Assembly: GCA_024687165.1 (NCBI GenBank)
Contig: JAILEY010000020.1
Coordinates: 1 to 34,790, forward strand
DNA: 34,790 bases
Reading direction: 5' to 3'
From: Treponema sp.
GTDB taxonomy: Bacteria; Spirochaetota; Spirochaetia; Treponematales; Treponemataceae
The position numbers and the translations under genes are program-made. Below the pieces are notes generated by a model that was not told where the DNA came from, ran no database searches, and saw only the letters and a list, made by a program, of their open reading frames with translations. Positions 16,420 to 25,305 of the stretch are shown here, in pieces; the stretch's first letter is position 1, and each line of letters begins with the position of its first letter.

Positions 16420-17124
16420 ATGCGGACATTTTTATACAGTATTATTGATAAAGCGATTTTTGATTATAAATTGATTGAAAAAGGTGACAGAATTCTTGTC
16501 GGAGCTTCAGGCGGAAAAGATTCAACTGCTCTCATTGAATATTTAGTTCAGCGGAAAAAAAGAGCAGATGCAGATTTTGAATTTAAGGCGCTTGCAATAC
16601 AGAGTGATTTTGCTCCTCCATTTCCTCAGATGGTTATTGATTTATTTAAAGAGTGGAATGTAGATTTTGAAATTATGAATGTTGATGTAATCGGTCGTCT
16701 TAAGCCCGGCAGAAAAATGAACTGTTACTGGTGTTCAACTCAGCGTAGAAAAGAACTTCTGCATTACGCAATGGATAACGGATTTAATAAAATTGCACTC
16801 GGTCATCATCTGGATGATTTTCTTGAAACGCTTATTATGAATATGACAAAAAAATGTACGCTTACAACAATGCCGCCTTCACTTGCTTTTGATAATTATC
16901 CTGTTACTGTTATAAGACCTTTGTGTTATGCTCCGGAAAATGTAATAATCGAGCATGGGGAAAAAATGGGCTATCTTGGTTTCACATGTACCTGCAATTA
17001 TCAGGAAAATAGTGAGCGTAAGACAGCCAGAAAAAAACTTGAAGTATTAACTGATGGAGATTCAAAAATAAAGCAGCATATGTTTGAATCTTTAAAGCAT
17101 ATTGATCCAAAATATCTGCCGTAA
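16420..17124 (+). CDS. TtcA-family tRNA thiolation / PP-loop protein
   Basis: 234 residues. The PP-loop SGGKDS (30-35) binds ATP; C102-x-x-C105 in NCYWCSTQRRKEL and C190-x-C192 in FTCTCNYQE are placed where TtcA holds its Fe-S cluster cysteines, and GHHLDDFLETLIMNM is the conserved core. TtcA makes 2-thiocytidine-32 in tRNA using a persulfide donor. The C-terminal part (TCNYQENSERKTARKKL) deviates from the proteobacterial form, so a related tRNA sulfur transferase is possible. It has no Shine-Dalgarno site. It lies divergent from one phosphohexomutase gene and converges with the second. Confidence 0.82.
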   Translation: MRTFLYSIIDKAIFDYKLIEKGDRILVGASGGKDSTALIEYLVQRKKRADADFEFKALAIQSDFAPPFPQMVIDLFKEWNVDFEIMNVDVIGRLKPGRKMNCYWCSTQRRKELLHYAMDNGFNKIALGHHLDDFLETLIMNMTKKCTLTTMPPSLAFDNYPVTVIRPLCYAPENVIIEHGEKMGYLGFTCTCNYQENSERKTARKKLEVLTDGDSKIKQHMFESLKHIDPKYLP

Positions 17125-17128
17125 TTTT

Positions 17129-18913
17129 TTAAGAATCAGCATGTTCAATCATCTGTGTGAGCCAAGACAGGAGCTCATGCTCTTCATTTGAGTTTGTGCC
17201 CTTTACATCACACATTACCCTGAAGACAGGTTCAGTTCCGCTTGGACGCATCCAGATGAAAGCAAGGGGATCATCAGTCTCGCTGAAAAATTTTATTTTC
17301 AATCCGCCGTTTCCGTTATTCCAGTTTTCAGCGTTTTGAATTTCTTTAGTTCCGTTTGTTGTAATGCACTTGTAGCAGTCGATTCCATATTTGTTCTTGA
17401 GATCGCTTCTTTTTTCTTCAAAAGATTTTTCAAAGATTGATTTAAATTTTTCTTTTAAAAGACCTTTATCTTCGGCTTTTACTTTCAGGATTGCACGGCT
17501 TTCACTTACACCAGTCGTAACATAAGCTGGTAAAGTTCTTATTATGTCTTTGAGTGTAAAATTTTCCTTGTAAAGATTTTCCTGGCCTGACATTGAGCAC
17601 CAGATATGAAAGAGTCCTTTCTGTTTTTTTGTGTCGCGGATGCTTAAAAGTTTTACGAGCGCAAAAATTGATGCGAGAGGATCACGGACTGCACTCGGGT
17701 ATGTGATGTTTCCTCCGTTGCTTCCTTCACCGAAAATTCTTACATTATAGCCTTCCTTTCTTTTTTCGCGTGCAAGATTTACAACGTTTGCTTCACCAAC
17801 TTCTGCTCGGAAAAGATCAGCTTTAAGGCTTCTGCAGATTTCATCTATGCGCATTGAGGTTGGACAGTTAACGGCAACTGCGAGTTTTTTAATATCTGTG
17901 TCTTCTCCATTTTTCCAGTGTTCGAAGGTAAGCTCACTGAGAACACATAAAGCAAATACTTCCTGAGCCATCAGAATTTCTGCTTTATTTTTTTCTTCAT
18001 TCCAGAAAACGATATTTCCTCTGTCACCGTCGCAGTCCGGCATGTAACCGAGGATTGCATTTTTAATTCCGTCTTTCTGAAGTTTTTCCATGTATGCAGA
18101 GCAGTGTACGAGATTTTCGGGTTCCGGAATAATTGCATGTTTAATATCTCCCGCAGCATCGTTGAATGAATAGAGAGTAATTTTGTTTGACGGAATAAAT
18201 TTTTTATCGATTGATACGCAGCGTGCACTTCCATTCATGTCGCATACAACTGCAATTTTCCCTTTTGATGATTTTTTCAAAAAGTTTAAAATTTTCTTTT
18301 GTTGTGAAGTTTCTTTTTTTGAAGTGATTACTTCTTTGATGAATGATGTGTAAGCTTTAAGAGAAGCTTTTTTATTTTTTTTCACTGATTTTAAAATTGC
18401 TTCATATTCTTTTTGCGATGTTCCAAGAATAAGTTCTTTTGCATTAAGTGCAGCATTTTCAGCTATGCATTTTTCTTCAAAAGATTTTTTTAGAATTGCA
18501 GCTTCTTCTCCAGGTACAACACCGCCGTCACTCAAGCCGAATTTAATTCCGTTGTGTCCGACAGGATTGTGGCTTGCACTGATGTACAAAAAGCCGTCAA
18601 AGTTTCTTGCAAAAGCCATGATTTCCGGAGCTGATGCAATATCTATGAAAATATTTTTTATTCCGCATGAAGCAAGTGAGTACAGAATGATTTCTGAAAT
18701 TTCTTTTCCGGTAGGGCGTGTGTCACGTGCAACAACAACTTCCGGATTTTCTTTGCCTGTTTTATTTTTAATGTATTCTGCAAATGTCTGCGCGATTAAT
18801 GCACAAAGAATTTTGTTGTCTTCTCCAATATGAGGAGTAGTGTCTTCTTCGTTTAATGTTTCTGCAAAAACTTTTCTCCATCCTGATGCTGAAAGAATCA
18901 TGTTGTGGTTCAT
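17129..18913 (-). CDS. Second phosphohexomutase (phosphoglucomutase/phosphomannomutase family)
   Basis: 594 residues. It carries the superfamily's four signatures: phosphoserine S114 in YISASHNPVGHNGIKFG, metal loop MPDCDGDRGNIVF near 290, sugar-binding GEGSNGGN near 405, and RPSGTEPVFRVMCD near the C terminus. The lengths of the loops differ clearly from the mutase at 14532, so this is a distinct subfamily, not a recent duplicate. Its sugar is not readable; phosphomannomutase or phosphoglucosamine mutase activity are options. An AAGGA site precedes ATG 18913 and a near-consensus promoter lies about 50 nt upstream. Confidence 0.88.
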   Translation of the reverse strand: MNHNMILSASGWRKVFAETLNEEDTTPHIGEDNKILCALIAQTFAEYIKNKTGKENPEVVVARDTRPTGKEISEIILYSLASCGIKNIFIDIASAPEIMAFARNFDGFLYISASHNPVGHNGIKFGLSDGGVVPGEEAAILKKSFEEKCIAENAALNAKELILGTSQKEYEAILKSVKKNKKASLKAYTSFIKEVITSKKETSQQKKILNFLKKSSKGKIAVVCDMNGSARCVSIDKKFIPSNKITLYSFNDAAGDIKHAIIPEPENLVHCSAYMEKLQKDGIKNAILGYMPDCDGDRGNIVFWNEEKNKAEILMAQEVFALCVLSELTFEHWKNGEDTDIKKLAVAVNCPTSMRIDEICRSLKADLFRAEVGEANVVNLAREKRKEGYNVRIFGEGSNGGNITYPSAVRDPLASIFALVKLLSIRDTKKQKGLFHIWCSMSGQENLYKENFTLKDIIRTLPAYVTTGVSESRAILKVKAEDKGLLKEKFKSIFEKSFEEKRSDLKNKYGIDCYKCITTNGTKEIQNAENWNNGNGGLKIKFFSETDDPLAFIWMRPSGTEPVFRVMCDVKGTNSNEEHELLSWLTQMIEHADS

Positions 18914-18961
18914 TACTTTTTCCTTATGTTAAATTATTGAGCTAAGTTAATACCTATGAAG

Positions 18962-18989
18962 ATTATACTTAAAAAAAATATAAGGTCAA
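18962..18989 (-). promoter_or_regulatory. Promoter of the second phosphohexomutase gene
   Basis: Minus strand: TTGACC (18989-18984), 16-nt spacer, TATAAT (18967-18962), giving a 5' leader of about 45 nt with a ribosome site. Confidence 0.7.
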
Positions 18990-19044
18990 ATTTCTAGTTT
19001 TTAGATGATTTTATATTTATCTTAATTTCAAATTATTATAGATT

Positions 19045-19204
19045 AATAAAATTGGCGCGAAGGAGTGTTGAGCAGGACGAAAATATTCTGTTTGTTGCAG
19101 TCGCGAAAGCGACATAATAAATAGTTACTTTGCAACAAACAGTATATAGATGCTGTACAGCATCGGTTTTGGACTGCTCAACGCGACTGGAAGCCAATTT
19201 TATT
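19045..19204 (+). repeat. 160-bp structured dispersed element, complete copy
   Basis: Terminal inverted repeats AATAAAATTGGC (19045-19056) and GCCAATTTTATT (19193-19204) are perfect. Inside, GTTGAGCAG (19067-19075) pairs with CTGCTCAAC (19174-19182), and CTGTTTGTTGCA (19088-19099) pairs with TGCAACAAACAG (19131-19142). The centre has hairpin GTCGC-GAAA-GCGAC (19100-19113), and the right arm has palindrome GATGCTGTACAGCATC (19149-19164). No reading frame is meaningful. It occupies the spacer between the purL terminator and the second mutase promoter. It may be a non-autonomous mobile element, a structured RNA, or both. Partial copies lie at 8794 and 34604. Confidence 0.85.
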
Positions 19205-19235
19205 GGTTTTTTAGAAAAATTTGATTGTAGAGCTA

Positions 19236-19276
19236 AATAAAAAACCCGATGCTTCACATTAAGCACCGGGTTTTTT
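19236..19276 (-). terminator. purL terminator (reads in both directions)
   Basis: CCCGATGCTT (19245-19254) and AAGCACCGGG (19261-19270) pair over a 6-nt loop with one mismatch, flanked by A-rich and T-run sequence on either side. It starts 18 bp beyond the purL stop codon. Confidence 0.88.
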
Positions 19277-19293
19277 GTTACTTAACAGAACTG

Positions 19294-22200
19294 TTATTTG
19301 AAGTATCTTACACCTGCGGCAAAGATGTTCTGTGCTTTGTCTCCAGGAATATTCTTGAAGAGATCATCAGAAGATCCGTCGCTGTTCATGCCGATTGAAC
19401 GTTCATTGTGTCCCATCTTTCCGAGTACACGTCCGTCCGGGCTTGTGATACCTTCAATTGCAAAGAGTGAACCGTTTGGATTGTCTGGTTCTGAAATTGA
19501 AGGAACTCCGTTTTCATCAACATACTGTGTAAATACCTGACCATTCTTAAAGAGTTCTTCTGCAGTTTTTGGATCAACTACAAATCGGCCTTCACCATGA
19601 CTGATTGCAATCATGTGTGTTTTTGGATCAAGAACTGATTTGTCTAAAGCCCATGGACTTTTAGCGCTTACCATTCTTGTTCTTACAATTCGGCTTATAT
19701 GGCGTCCGTTTGTGTTGTAAGTAAGTGTAGGCATATCCCCAGTCATGTCGCGGAATTCACCGTACATTGCAAGACCTGTTTTAACAAGAGCCTGGAATCC
19801 GTTACAGATACCGAGTACAAGTCCGTCTTTGTTTTTAAGAAGATTCATAACCTGTTCTTCAATGCGTCCGTTTCTAAGAACATTTGCAATGAATTTTGCA
19901 GATCCGTCTGGTTCATCACCTGCTGAGAATCCGCCTGAAAGAGCAAGAATCTGTGCTTCACTTACTGCATCTGCAAGTTCTTTAATAGAAGCTTCAAGCT
20001 GACCAGGAAGTTTATTTTTAAGAAGAACGATTTTTGTTTCTGCACCTGCAAGATTAAATGCACGGGCCATATCCATTTCACAGTTAGTTCCAGGGAATAC
20101 AGGAAGAATAACTTTTGGTTTTGCTTTTGACTTATCAAATACAACCGGGCCGCATGCAGTTACAGTTTTGCGTGCTTCCTTAAGAGATTCATGTTCATCA
20201 AGAGCCCATGAAGGAAGAGCAGGCTGTTCTTTTTTACCGCTGACTGGAGGGAATACTTTTTCAAGTTTTTTCTCCCATGCGTTTTCAATTTCATCAAGTT
20301 CGATTTTCTCATCGTCAAATGAAACTGCTTTTTCTTCCTGAGTAGTACCGATTTTAAATACTGTACCGGCTGCAAAATCAGCAATTGTTTCAAGAGCTTC
20401 ATCTGTTTCAACAATGATTGAACCGTACTGAGGAGTGAACAAATCTTCAACACCTGCATCTTTTCCAATATTAACTGCTGTTGCACTAAGAGGAACTGAA
20501 TCAATGCTGATACCGATTTTATTTCCGAGAGCCATTTTGCTAACTGCTTCTGCAATACCACCGGCACAAACAGGATACATTGCACTGATTTTTCCTTCTG
20601 AATTAAGCTTATACAAAACTTTTGCGTTCTTTTTGAAAGTTTCAAAATCTGGAGCAAGCTGTGCTGAATAAGGAACTGTAACAAGGTAAACGCCGCTTCC
20701 TGCTTTTTTGAATGAACCGCTTGTTACGTTTTTAACATCTTCTACATCAACTGCAAAACTTACAAGAGTATTTGGTACGTTGATGTTTTCGAAAGTTCCG
20801 GACATTGAGTCCTTTCCGCCGATTGATGGAGTTCCCATTGATTTTTGTGCATCGATTGAACCAAGCAAAGCTGCTGCTGGAGCACCCCATGCTTTTTCGT
20901 TTACACAGCGCCCGAAGAATTCCTGGAATGTTAAACGGCATGCTTCAGGTTTACCACCAAGACAAACAATTTTTGCAAGTGAAGAAAGAACTGCTGTCTG
21001 TGATCCGTGCCATGCTGACCAGTCTGAAACAAACGGATCGTATCCGTAAGTCATAAGGCTGACTGTTGAAGTTTCTTTTGGTGAAACAACAGGAATCTTT
21101 GCTGCCATACCTGCTTCAGGAGTTCCCTGATATTTTCCTCCGTATGGGAAGAGTACAGAGCCGCTTCCGATTGAACCGTCGAATCTTTCTCCAAGCCCGC
21201 GCTGACTACAGCATGAAAGATCGTTAATGTTTTCAAGCCATGCATCTTTAAGAGAATCTTCTGATTCAAGAACTTTTTCTACAGCTGCAAGAGGTCTTAC
21301 AAGAGGAGATTTTTCCGGAGCAGAAGGACTTGGGATAAATGCAGTTGCGTGATGTTCTGCACCTGCTGCATCAAGGAATGAGCGGTCAAGTTCAACGATT
21401 GTTTTACCGCGCCACTTCATTACGAGTCTGTCTGTATTTGTAACTTCTGCAACAACTACTGCGTTGAGGTTTTCGTCGTTTGTAAGCTTGATGAATCTTT
21501 CTGCATCACTCTTGCGAACAACACAAGCCATTCGTTCCTGGCTTTCTGAAATTGCGAGTTCTGTTCCATCAAGACCATCATACTTCTTTGGAACTTTATC
21601 AAGATTGATTTCAAGACCAGGTGCAAGTTCACCGATTGCAACTGAAACACCACCGGCACCAAAGTCATTACAGCGGCGGATCATGCGGCAAACTTCCTTG
21701 TTGCGGAAGAGCTTCTGAATCTTTCTTTCTTCAACTGCATTTCCTTTCTGAACTTCAGCGGCTGCAGTTTTAACTGATTTTGTTGTATGAACTTTTGAAG
21801 AACCTGTTGCTCCACCAATACCGTCGCGGCCTGTACCACCACCAAGAAGAATTACAAGGTCTCCTGCTTCCGGTTCTTCGCGCATAACCTGATCACAAGG
21901 AGCAGCTGCAATTACGGCACCAAGTTCCATGCGTTTTGCAACATAACCAGGGTGATAAATTTCTGCAACCTGACCTGTAGTAAGACCAATCTGGTTTCCG
22001 TAAGAAGAGAAGCCCTGTGCTGATTCACGAACAATTTTAAGCTGTGGAAGTTTTCCGTTCAAAGTTTTTTCAAGAGGAACAGTCGGATCTGCAGCACCAG
22101 TAATGCGCATAGACTGATAAACCCATGCACGTCCAGAAAGAGGATCGCGGATTGCACCACCGAGACAAGTTGCGGCTCCACCAAATGGTTCAATTTCTGT

Positions 22201-23214
22201 AGGGTGATTGTGAGTTTCATTTTTGAACTGAAGAAGCCAGCGTTCAGTTGGTTCTCCTGAAGTATAATGTACATCAATGAAAACTGAACATGCGTTGATT
22301 TCAGCACTTACTTCGATATCATCAAGCTTGTTGTTTTTGCGAAGATATTTTGCTGCAAGACAAGCCATATCCATAAGTGTAACAGGTTTGTCTTTTCTGT
22401 CTGCGTACATGTCAGTGCGCATACTTGTGTAATTTTCAAGTGATTTATTGAAGAGTGAAGAATAAGGACCTTCTTCAATATTGATTTTGTCCAGTACTGT
22501 CAGGAATGTTGTGTGGCGGCAGTGGTCAGACCAGTAAGTATCAAGTACACGGATTTCTGTGAGAGTAGGATCTCTGTTGATTGATTTAAAATAGTCCTGA
22601 AGGAATTTGATATCAGCAAAGTCCATGGCAAGACCAAGTTCATTTCTGTATGCTTCAAGCTTTGTATCATCGAATCCAATGAATCCGGCGATTGTAGGAA
22701 TGTCTGCAGGATCTGCGCTTTCCATTTTTAAAGTCTTAGGTTTTGTTGAATCTGTGAGGCGGCTGTCTACAGGATTAACAAGGTACTTCTGAATTTTGAG
22801 AACATCATCTGCAGAAACAGAGCCTTCAAGAAGAACGATTTTTGCACAGCGTACACGGGGTGCTTCAGAGCAAACTTCAACTTCGCCCTTGAGTCCTTCG
22901 CGTAAAATTGAAAGACACTGTTCAGCGCTGTCTGCTCTCTGATCATACTGACCTGGAAGATATTCCCAGATGATTTCAGTGCTTCCAACAGGAATTTCAA
23001 GATTTTCAAGAACTACAAAATCGCTCTGTGGTTCAGAAAAAATTCTAGTTGCTGCAACTTTAGCAACACTGTCTGAAACATTTTCAATATCGTACCGGTT
23101 AAAATATCTTACACCAGTAACACCCTTCACACCAAGAAACCCAGTGATTTCTGAAAAAATTCTGGCAGCTTCGTTCTGAAAGCCTGCCTTTCTTTCTACA
23201 TAGATACGTACCAT
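19294..23214 (-). CDS. purL: Phosphoribosylformylglycinamidine synthase, single-chain
   Basis: 1306 residues, the large fused form (synthetase plus glutaminase). It makes FGAM from FGAR with ATP and glutamine, step 4 of purine synthesis, in the cytosol. N-terminal PurS-like region 1-150; linker with DTYWSDHCRHTTF; synthetase with HNHPTEIEPFGGAATCLGG and SIGGKDSMSG; C-terminal class I glutaminase from about 1060 with VFPGTNCEMDMARAF, nucleophile cysteine in LGICNGFQAL, and the histidine in AISHGEGRF. Start 23214 (MVRIYVERK) is chosen because a consensus promoter places the transcript start on it; the open frame extends 12 codons upstream through that promoter. No other pur genes are nearby. 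Confidence 0.95.
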   Translation of the reverse strand: MVRIYVERKAGFQNEAARIFSEITGFLGVKGVTGVRYFNRYDIENVSDSVAKVAATRIFSEPQSDFVVLENLEIPVGSTEIIWEYLPGQYDQRADSAEQCLSILREGLKGEVEVCSEAPRVRCAKIVLLEGSVSADDVLKIQKYLVNPVDSRLTDSTKPKTLKMESADPADIPTIAGFIGFDDTKLEAYRNELGLAMDFADIKFLQDYFKSINRDPTLTEIRVLDTYWSDHCRHTTFLTVLDKINIEEGPYSSLFNKSLENYTSMRTDMYADRKDKPVTLMDMACLAAKYLRKNNKLDDIEVSAEINACSVFIDVHYTSGEPTERWLLQFKNETHNHPTEIEPFGGAATCLGGAIRDPLSGRAWVYQSMRITGAADPTVPLEKTLNGKLPQLKIVRESAQGFSSYGNQIGLTTGQVAEIYHPGYVAKRMELGAVIAAAPCDQVMREEPEAGDLVILLGGGTGRDGIGGATGSSKVHTTKSVKTAAAEVQKGNAVEERKIQKLFRNKEVCRMIRRCNDFGAGGVSVAIGELAPGLEINLDKVPKKYDGLDGTELAISESQERMACVVRKSDAERFIKLTNDENLNAVVVAEVTNTDRLVMKWRGKTIVELDRSFLDAAGAEHHATAFIPSPSAPEKSPLVRPLAAVEKVLESEDSLKDAWLENINDLSCCSQRGLGERFDGSIGSGSVLFPYGGKYQGTPEAGMAAKIPVVSPKETSTVSLMTYGYDPFVSDWSAWHGSQTAVLSSLAKIVCLGGKPEACRLTFQEFFGRCVNEKAWGAPAAALLGSIDAQKSMGTPSIGGKDSMSGTFENINVPNTLVSFAVDVEDVKNVTSGSFKKAGSGVYLVTVPYSAQLAPDFETFKKNAKVLYKLNSEGKISAMYPVCAGGIAEAVSKMALGNKIGISIDSVPLSATAVNIGKDAGVEDLFTPQYGSIIVETDEALETIADFAAGTVFKIGTTQEEKAVSFDDEKIELDEIENAWEKKLEKVFPPVSGKKEQPALPSWALDEHESLKEARKTVTACGPVVFDKSKAKPKVILPVFPGTNCEMDMARAFNLAGAETKIVLLKNKLPGQLEASIKELADAVSEAQILALSGGFSAGDEPDGSAKFIANVLRNGRIEEQVMNLLKNKDGLVLGICNGFQALVKTGLAMYGEFRDMTGDMPTLTYNTNGRHISRIVRTRMVSAKSPWALDKSVLDPKTHMIAISHGEGRFVVDPKTAEELFKNGQVFTQYVDENGVPSISEPDNPNGSLFAIEGITSPDGRVLGKMGHNERSIGMNSDGSSDDLFKNIPGDKAQNIFAAGVRYFK

Positions 23215-23221
23215 GCGTTTG

Positions 23222-23250
23222 ATTATAAGCAAAAACCATAATATGTACAA
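23222..23250 (-). promoter_or_regulatory. purL promoter, leaderless
   Basis: Minus strand: TTGTAC (23250-23245), 17-nt spacer, perfect TATAAT (23227-23222), then 7 nt to ATG 23214. No ribosome binding site. Confidence 0.72.
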
Positions 23251-23338
23251 TTATCTATGTTATATACAAAAATTAGTTGACCATTGTGTTTTATAAAAAA
23301 AAACCTTAAAATATTATAGAATAGTCAGAGGGGTTGAA

Positions 23339-23356
23339 TATAGTTTAAAAACTATA
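23339..23356. promoter_or_regulatory. 18-bp palindrome before pss
   Basis: TATAGTTT and AAACTATA are perfect 8-bp arms two bases apart, immediately before the AGAGGG ribosome site of the gene at 23366. It could be an operator or a small hairpin near the ribosome site. I could not settle the promoter of this operon. Confidence 0.45.
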
Positions 23357-23365
23357 AGAGGGATT

Positions 23366-23992
23366 ATGCTTGGAATTTATAATTATACTGTTGTTTTAAC
23401 ATACGCTGCTCTTTTAATTTCATTTGCAGGAATTCATTTCTGCTTTACAGGGCATCCGGTTTATGCACTTATCTGTCTTATGATTTCCGGAGTGATGGAT
23501 ATGTTTGACGGTAAAGTTGCATCAACAAAAAAGAACAGAACAGAGTTTGAAAAGAACTTTGGAATTCAGATTGATTCAATGTGCGATCTTATCTGTTACG
23601 GACTTTTCCCGGCAATGATGGTTTATCATACAAGTTGTAAATATCCATGGGCAGTTTGTGTCTGCGGACTTTATCTTTTGTGTGCAGTAATCCGTCTTTC
23701 ATTTTTTAACTGTGATGAAATGGAACGTCAGGGTCAGACAACAGAAGAAAGACATCAGTATCTTGGAATGCCTGTTACAATGATCGCCCTTATTTATCCT
23801 GCAGTTTATATTGTATGCAAATTTCTTAAGGTTGAACTTTCTGCAGTTATCGGTTCGATAATGCTTTGTGTTGTGGGAATGCTTTTTATTACACCTGTAA
23901 AACTCTGCAAGCCGGGCTGGGGTGGAAAGATTTTCATGGTAATTCTTGGAATCGTAGAAATCGTTTTGTTCTATTTTGCAGCAAAATGTTAA
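23366..23992 (+). CDS. pssA: CDP-alcohol phosphatidyltransferase, probable phosphatidylserine synthase
   Basis: 208-residue inner-membrane enzyme with about six helices. The CDP-alcohol phosphotransferase motif is visible as D45-x2-D48-G49-x2-A52 ... G66-x3-D70-x3-D74 (MDMFDGKVAS, then GIQIDSMCD). The usual arginine after A52 is serine and the spacing to G66 is four residues longer than the textbook motif, so it is a somewhat divergent member. The next gene is phosphatidylserine decarboxylase, which makes CDP-diacylglycerol + serine to phosphatidylserine the natural reaction. AGAGGG precedes the ATG. First gene of a run with psd and nrdG. Confidence 0.85.
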   Translation: MLGIYNYTVVLTYAALLISFAGIHFCFTGHPVYALICLMISGVMDMFDGKVASTKKNRTEFEKNFGIQIDSMCDLICYGLFPAMMVYHTSCKYPWAVCVCGLYLLCAVIRLSFFNCDEMERQGQTTEERHQYLGMPVTMIALIYPAVYIVCKFLKVELSAVIGSIMLCVVGMLFITPVKLCKPGWGGKIFMVILGIVEIVLFYFAAKC

Positions 23993-24003
23993 TGTGTTGA
24001 TTT

Positions 24004-24816
24004 ATGGCAATTGATTCTTCAGTAAAATTTTTATACGGATCGAAATTTGGGCGCGGTCTTTTGTCGTTTATTCTTGCAATAAAAGTTCCGGCTCTCCTTG
24101 GTTGTTTTCTTAGATCTGGTTTTTCAAAATTCTATATTAAAAAATTTATCAGATTGAATGGCATCGATATGACTCCATGGCAGGGTCAGAAATTTAAATC
24201 GTTCAATGATTTTTTTACACGTAAAAAAGAAATCACTTTTGACAGTGAACCATCTCATTTAATCAGCCCAAGTGATAGTCTTTTGAGTGTTTATAAGATA
24301 GAAGAAAATTCTTCTTTCCATATTAAGGGTGCTGATTATGCTCTTGAAGATTTTTTTCAGGATGCGGAAGTTGCAAAAAAATTTGTTGGCGGAGATTGCC
24401 TTGTGTTCCGTCTTTGTGCTACAGATTATCACCGCTACAATTATATTGATAACGGCACGGTTGGAGAAAATCACTACATCGAAGGAAAACTTTACAGCGT
24501 TCAGCCGGTTGCTCTGGAAAAATATAAAGTGTTTACAAAGAACAGACGATCGTGGGCAATTTTAAAGACTGAAAATTTTGGAGACGTTGCTCAGATTGAA
24601 GTCGGTGCTTTTAGTGTAGGCGGAATTGTAAATCATCATACAAATGCATCATTTAAGAAAGGCGAAGAAAAAGGATATTTTGATCTTCACGGTTCAACTA
24701 TCGTTTGTCTTTTTGAAAAAGGGAAGATTCAGCTTTTGCCTGAAATTTTATCTGCGACTTCTGCAGGTGAAGAGTACAGAGTAAAAGTTGGACAGTTCAT
24801 CGGGACAAAAATTTAA
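24004..24816 (+). CDS. psd: Phosphatidylserine decarboxylase proenzyme
   Basis: 270 residues. It turns phosphatidylserine into phosphatidylethanolamine at the membrane, using a pyruvoyl group formed by self-cleavage. The cleavage site is LHGST at 228-232 with S231 the pyruvoyl precursor. D91 in SPSDSL and H143 in ATDYHRYNY are placed as in the charge-relay residues, and VGGIVNHH and GEEKGYFDLHGST are family-typical. The length fits the type II family. The gene starts 11 bp after pssA with no clear ribosome site, which suggests translational coupling. Together the two genes give the organism a complete phosphatidylethanolamine branch. Confidence 0.92.
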   Translation: MAIDSSVKFLYGSKFGRGLLSFILAIKVPALLGCFLRSGFSKFYIKKFIRLNGIDMTPWQGQKFKSFNDFFTRKKEITFDSEPSHLISPSDSLLSVYKIEENSSFHIKGADYALEDFFQDAEVAKKFVGGDCLVFRLCATDYHRYNYIDNGTVGENHYIEGKLYSVQPVALEKYKVFTKNRRSWAILKTENFGDVAQIEVGAFSVGGIVNHHTNASFKKGEEKGYFDLHGSTIVCLFEKGKIQLLPEILSATSAGEEYRVKVGQFIGTKI

Positions 24817-24819
24817 ATA

Positions 24820-25305
24820 ATGAATTACGGCGAAATCAAAAAAATTGACATTGCTAACGGAGAAGGAGTTCGAGTAAGTCTCTTTGTTTCCGGCTGCAGA
24901 GTAAATTGTCCTGGATGTTTTAATAAAGCAACCTGGGACTTCTGCTATGGAAAAGAATTTACAAAAGAAACAGAAGACGAATTGATTGCGGCTCTTTCCC
25001 TTGATTTTATAAGCGGTCTGACTGTTCTTGGCGGTGAACCTTTTGAACCGGAAAATCAGGCTGTGCTTTCAAAATTTCTTTCACGCGTAAAAAAAGAATT
25101 GCCGGATAAAACAATCTGGTGTTACACAGGATATGTTTACGATAAAGACATTCTTCCTGAAGACGGCAGAAAGCATACTGAATATACTCAGGAAATGCTG
25201 GACAATATTAATGTTCTTGTTGACGGTCCCTTCATTCAGGAACTAAAGGATGTCTCGCTGAAATTCCGCGGAAGCCGTAATCAAAGAATTTTAAAATTAA
25301 ATTAG
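24820..25305 (+). CDS. nrdG: Anaerobic ribonucleotide reductase activating protein
   Basis: 161-residue radical SAM enzyme. The 4Fe-4S cluster cysteines are C26-x3-C30-x2-C33 in GCRVNCPGCFN, and LTVLGGEPFEPEN is the SAM-binding GGE motif. NrdG puts a glycyl radical on NrdD so that the cell can make deoxynucleotides without oxygen. The partner nrdD is not in this window. It follows psd by 3 bp and overlaps the convergent methyltransferase gene by 4 bp at the stop codons. A generic small radical SAM activase is the alternative, but the size and WDF motif fit NrdG. Confidence 0.88.
   Translation: MNYGEIKKIDIANGEGVRVSLFVSGCRVNCPGCFNKATWDFCYGKEFTKETEDELIAALSLDFISGLTVLGGEPFEPENQAVLSKFLSRVKKELPDKTIWCYTGYVYDKDILPEDGRKHTEYTQEMLDNINVLVDGPFIQELKDVSLKFRGSRNQRILKLN

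Noticed and set aside
20160..20684. 174-codon minus-strand frame rich in Leu, Gln and Lys
   Set aside because: It lies wholly inside purL in another frame; its composition is that of a shadow, and purL motifs are unbroken across it.
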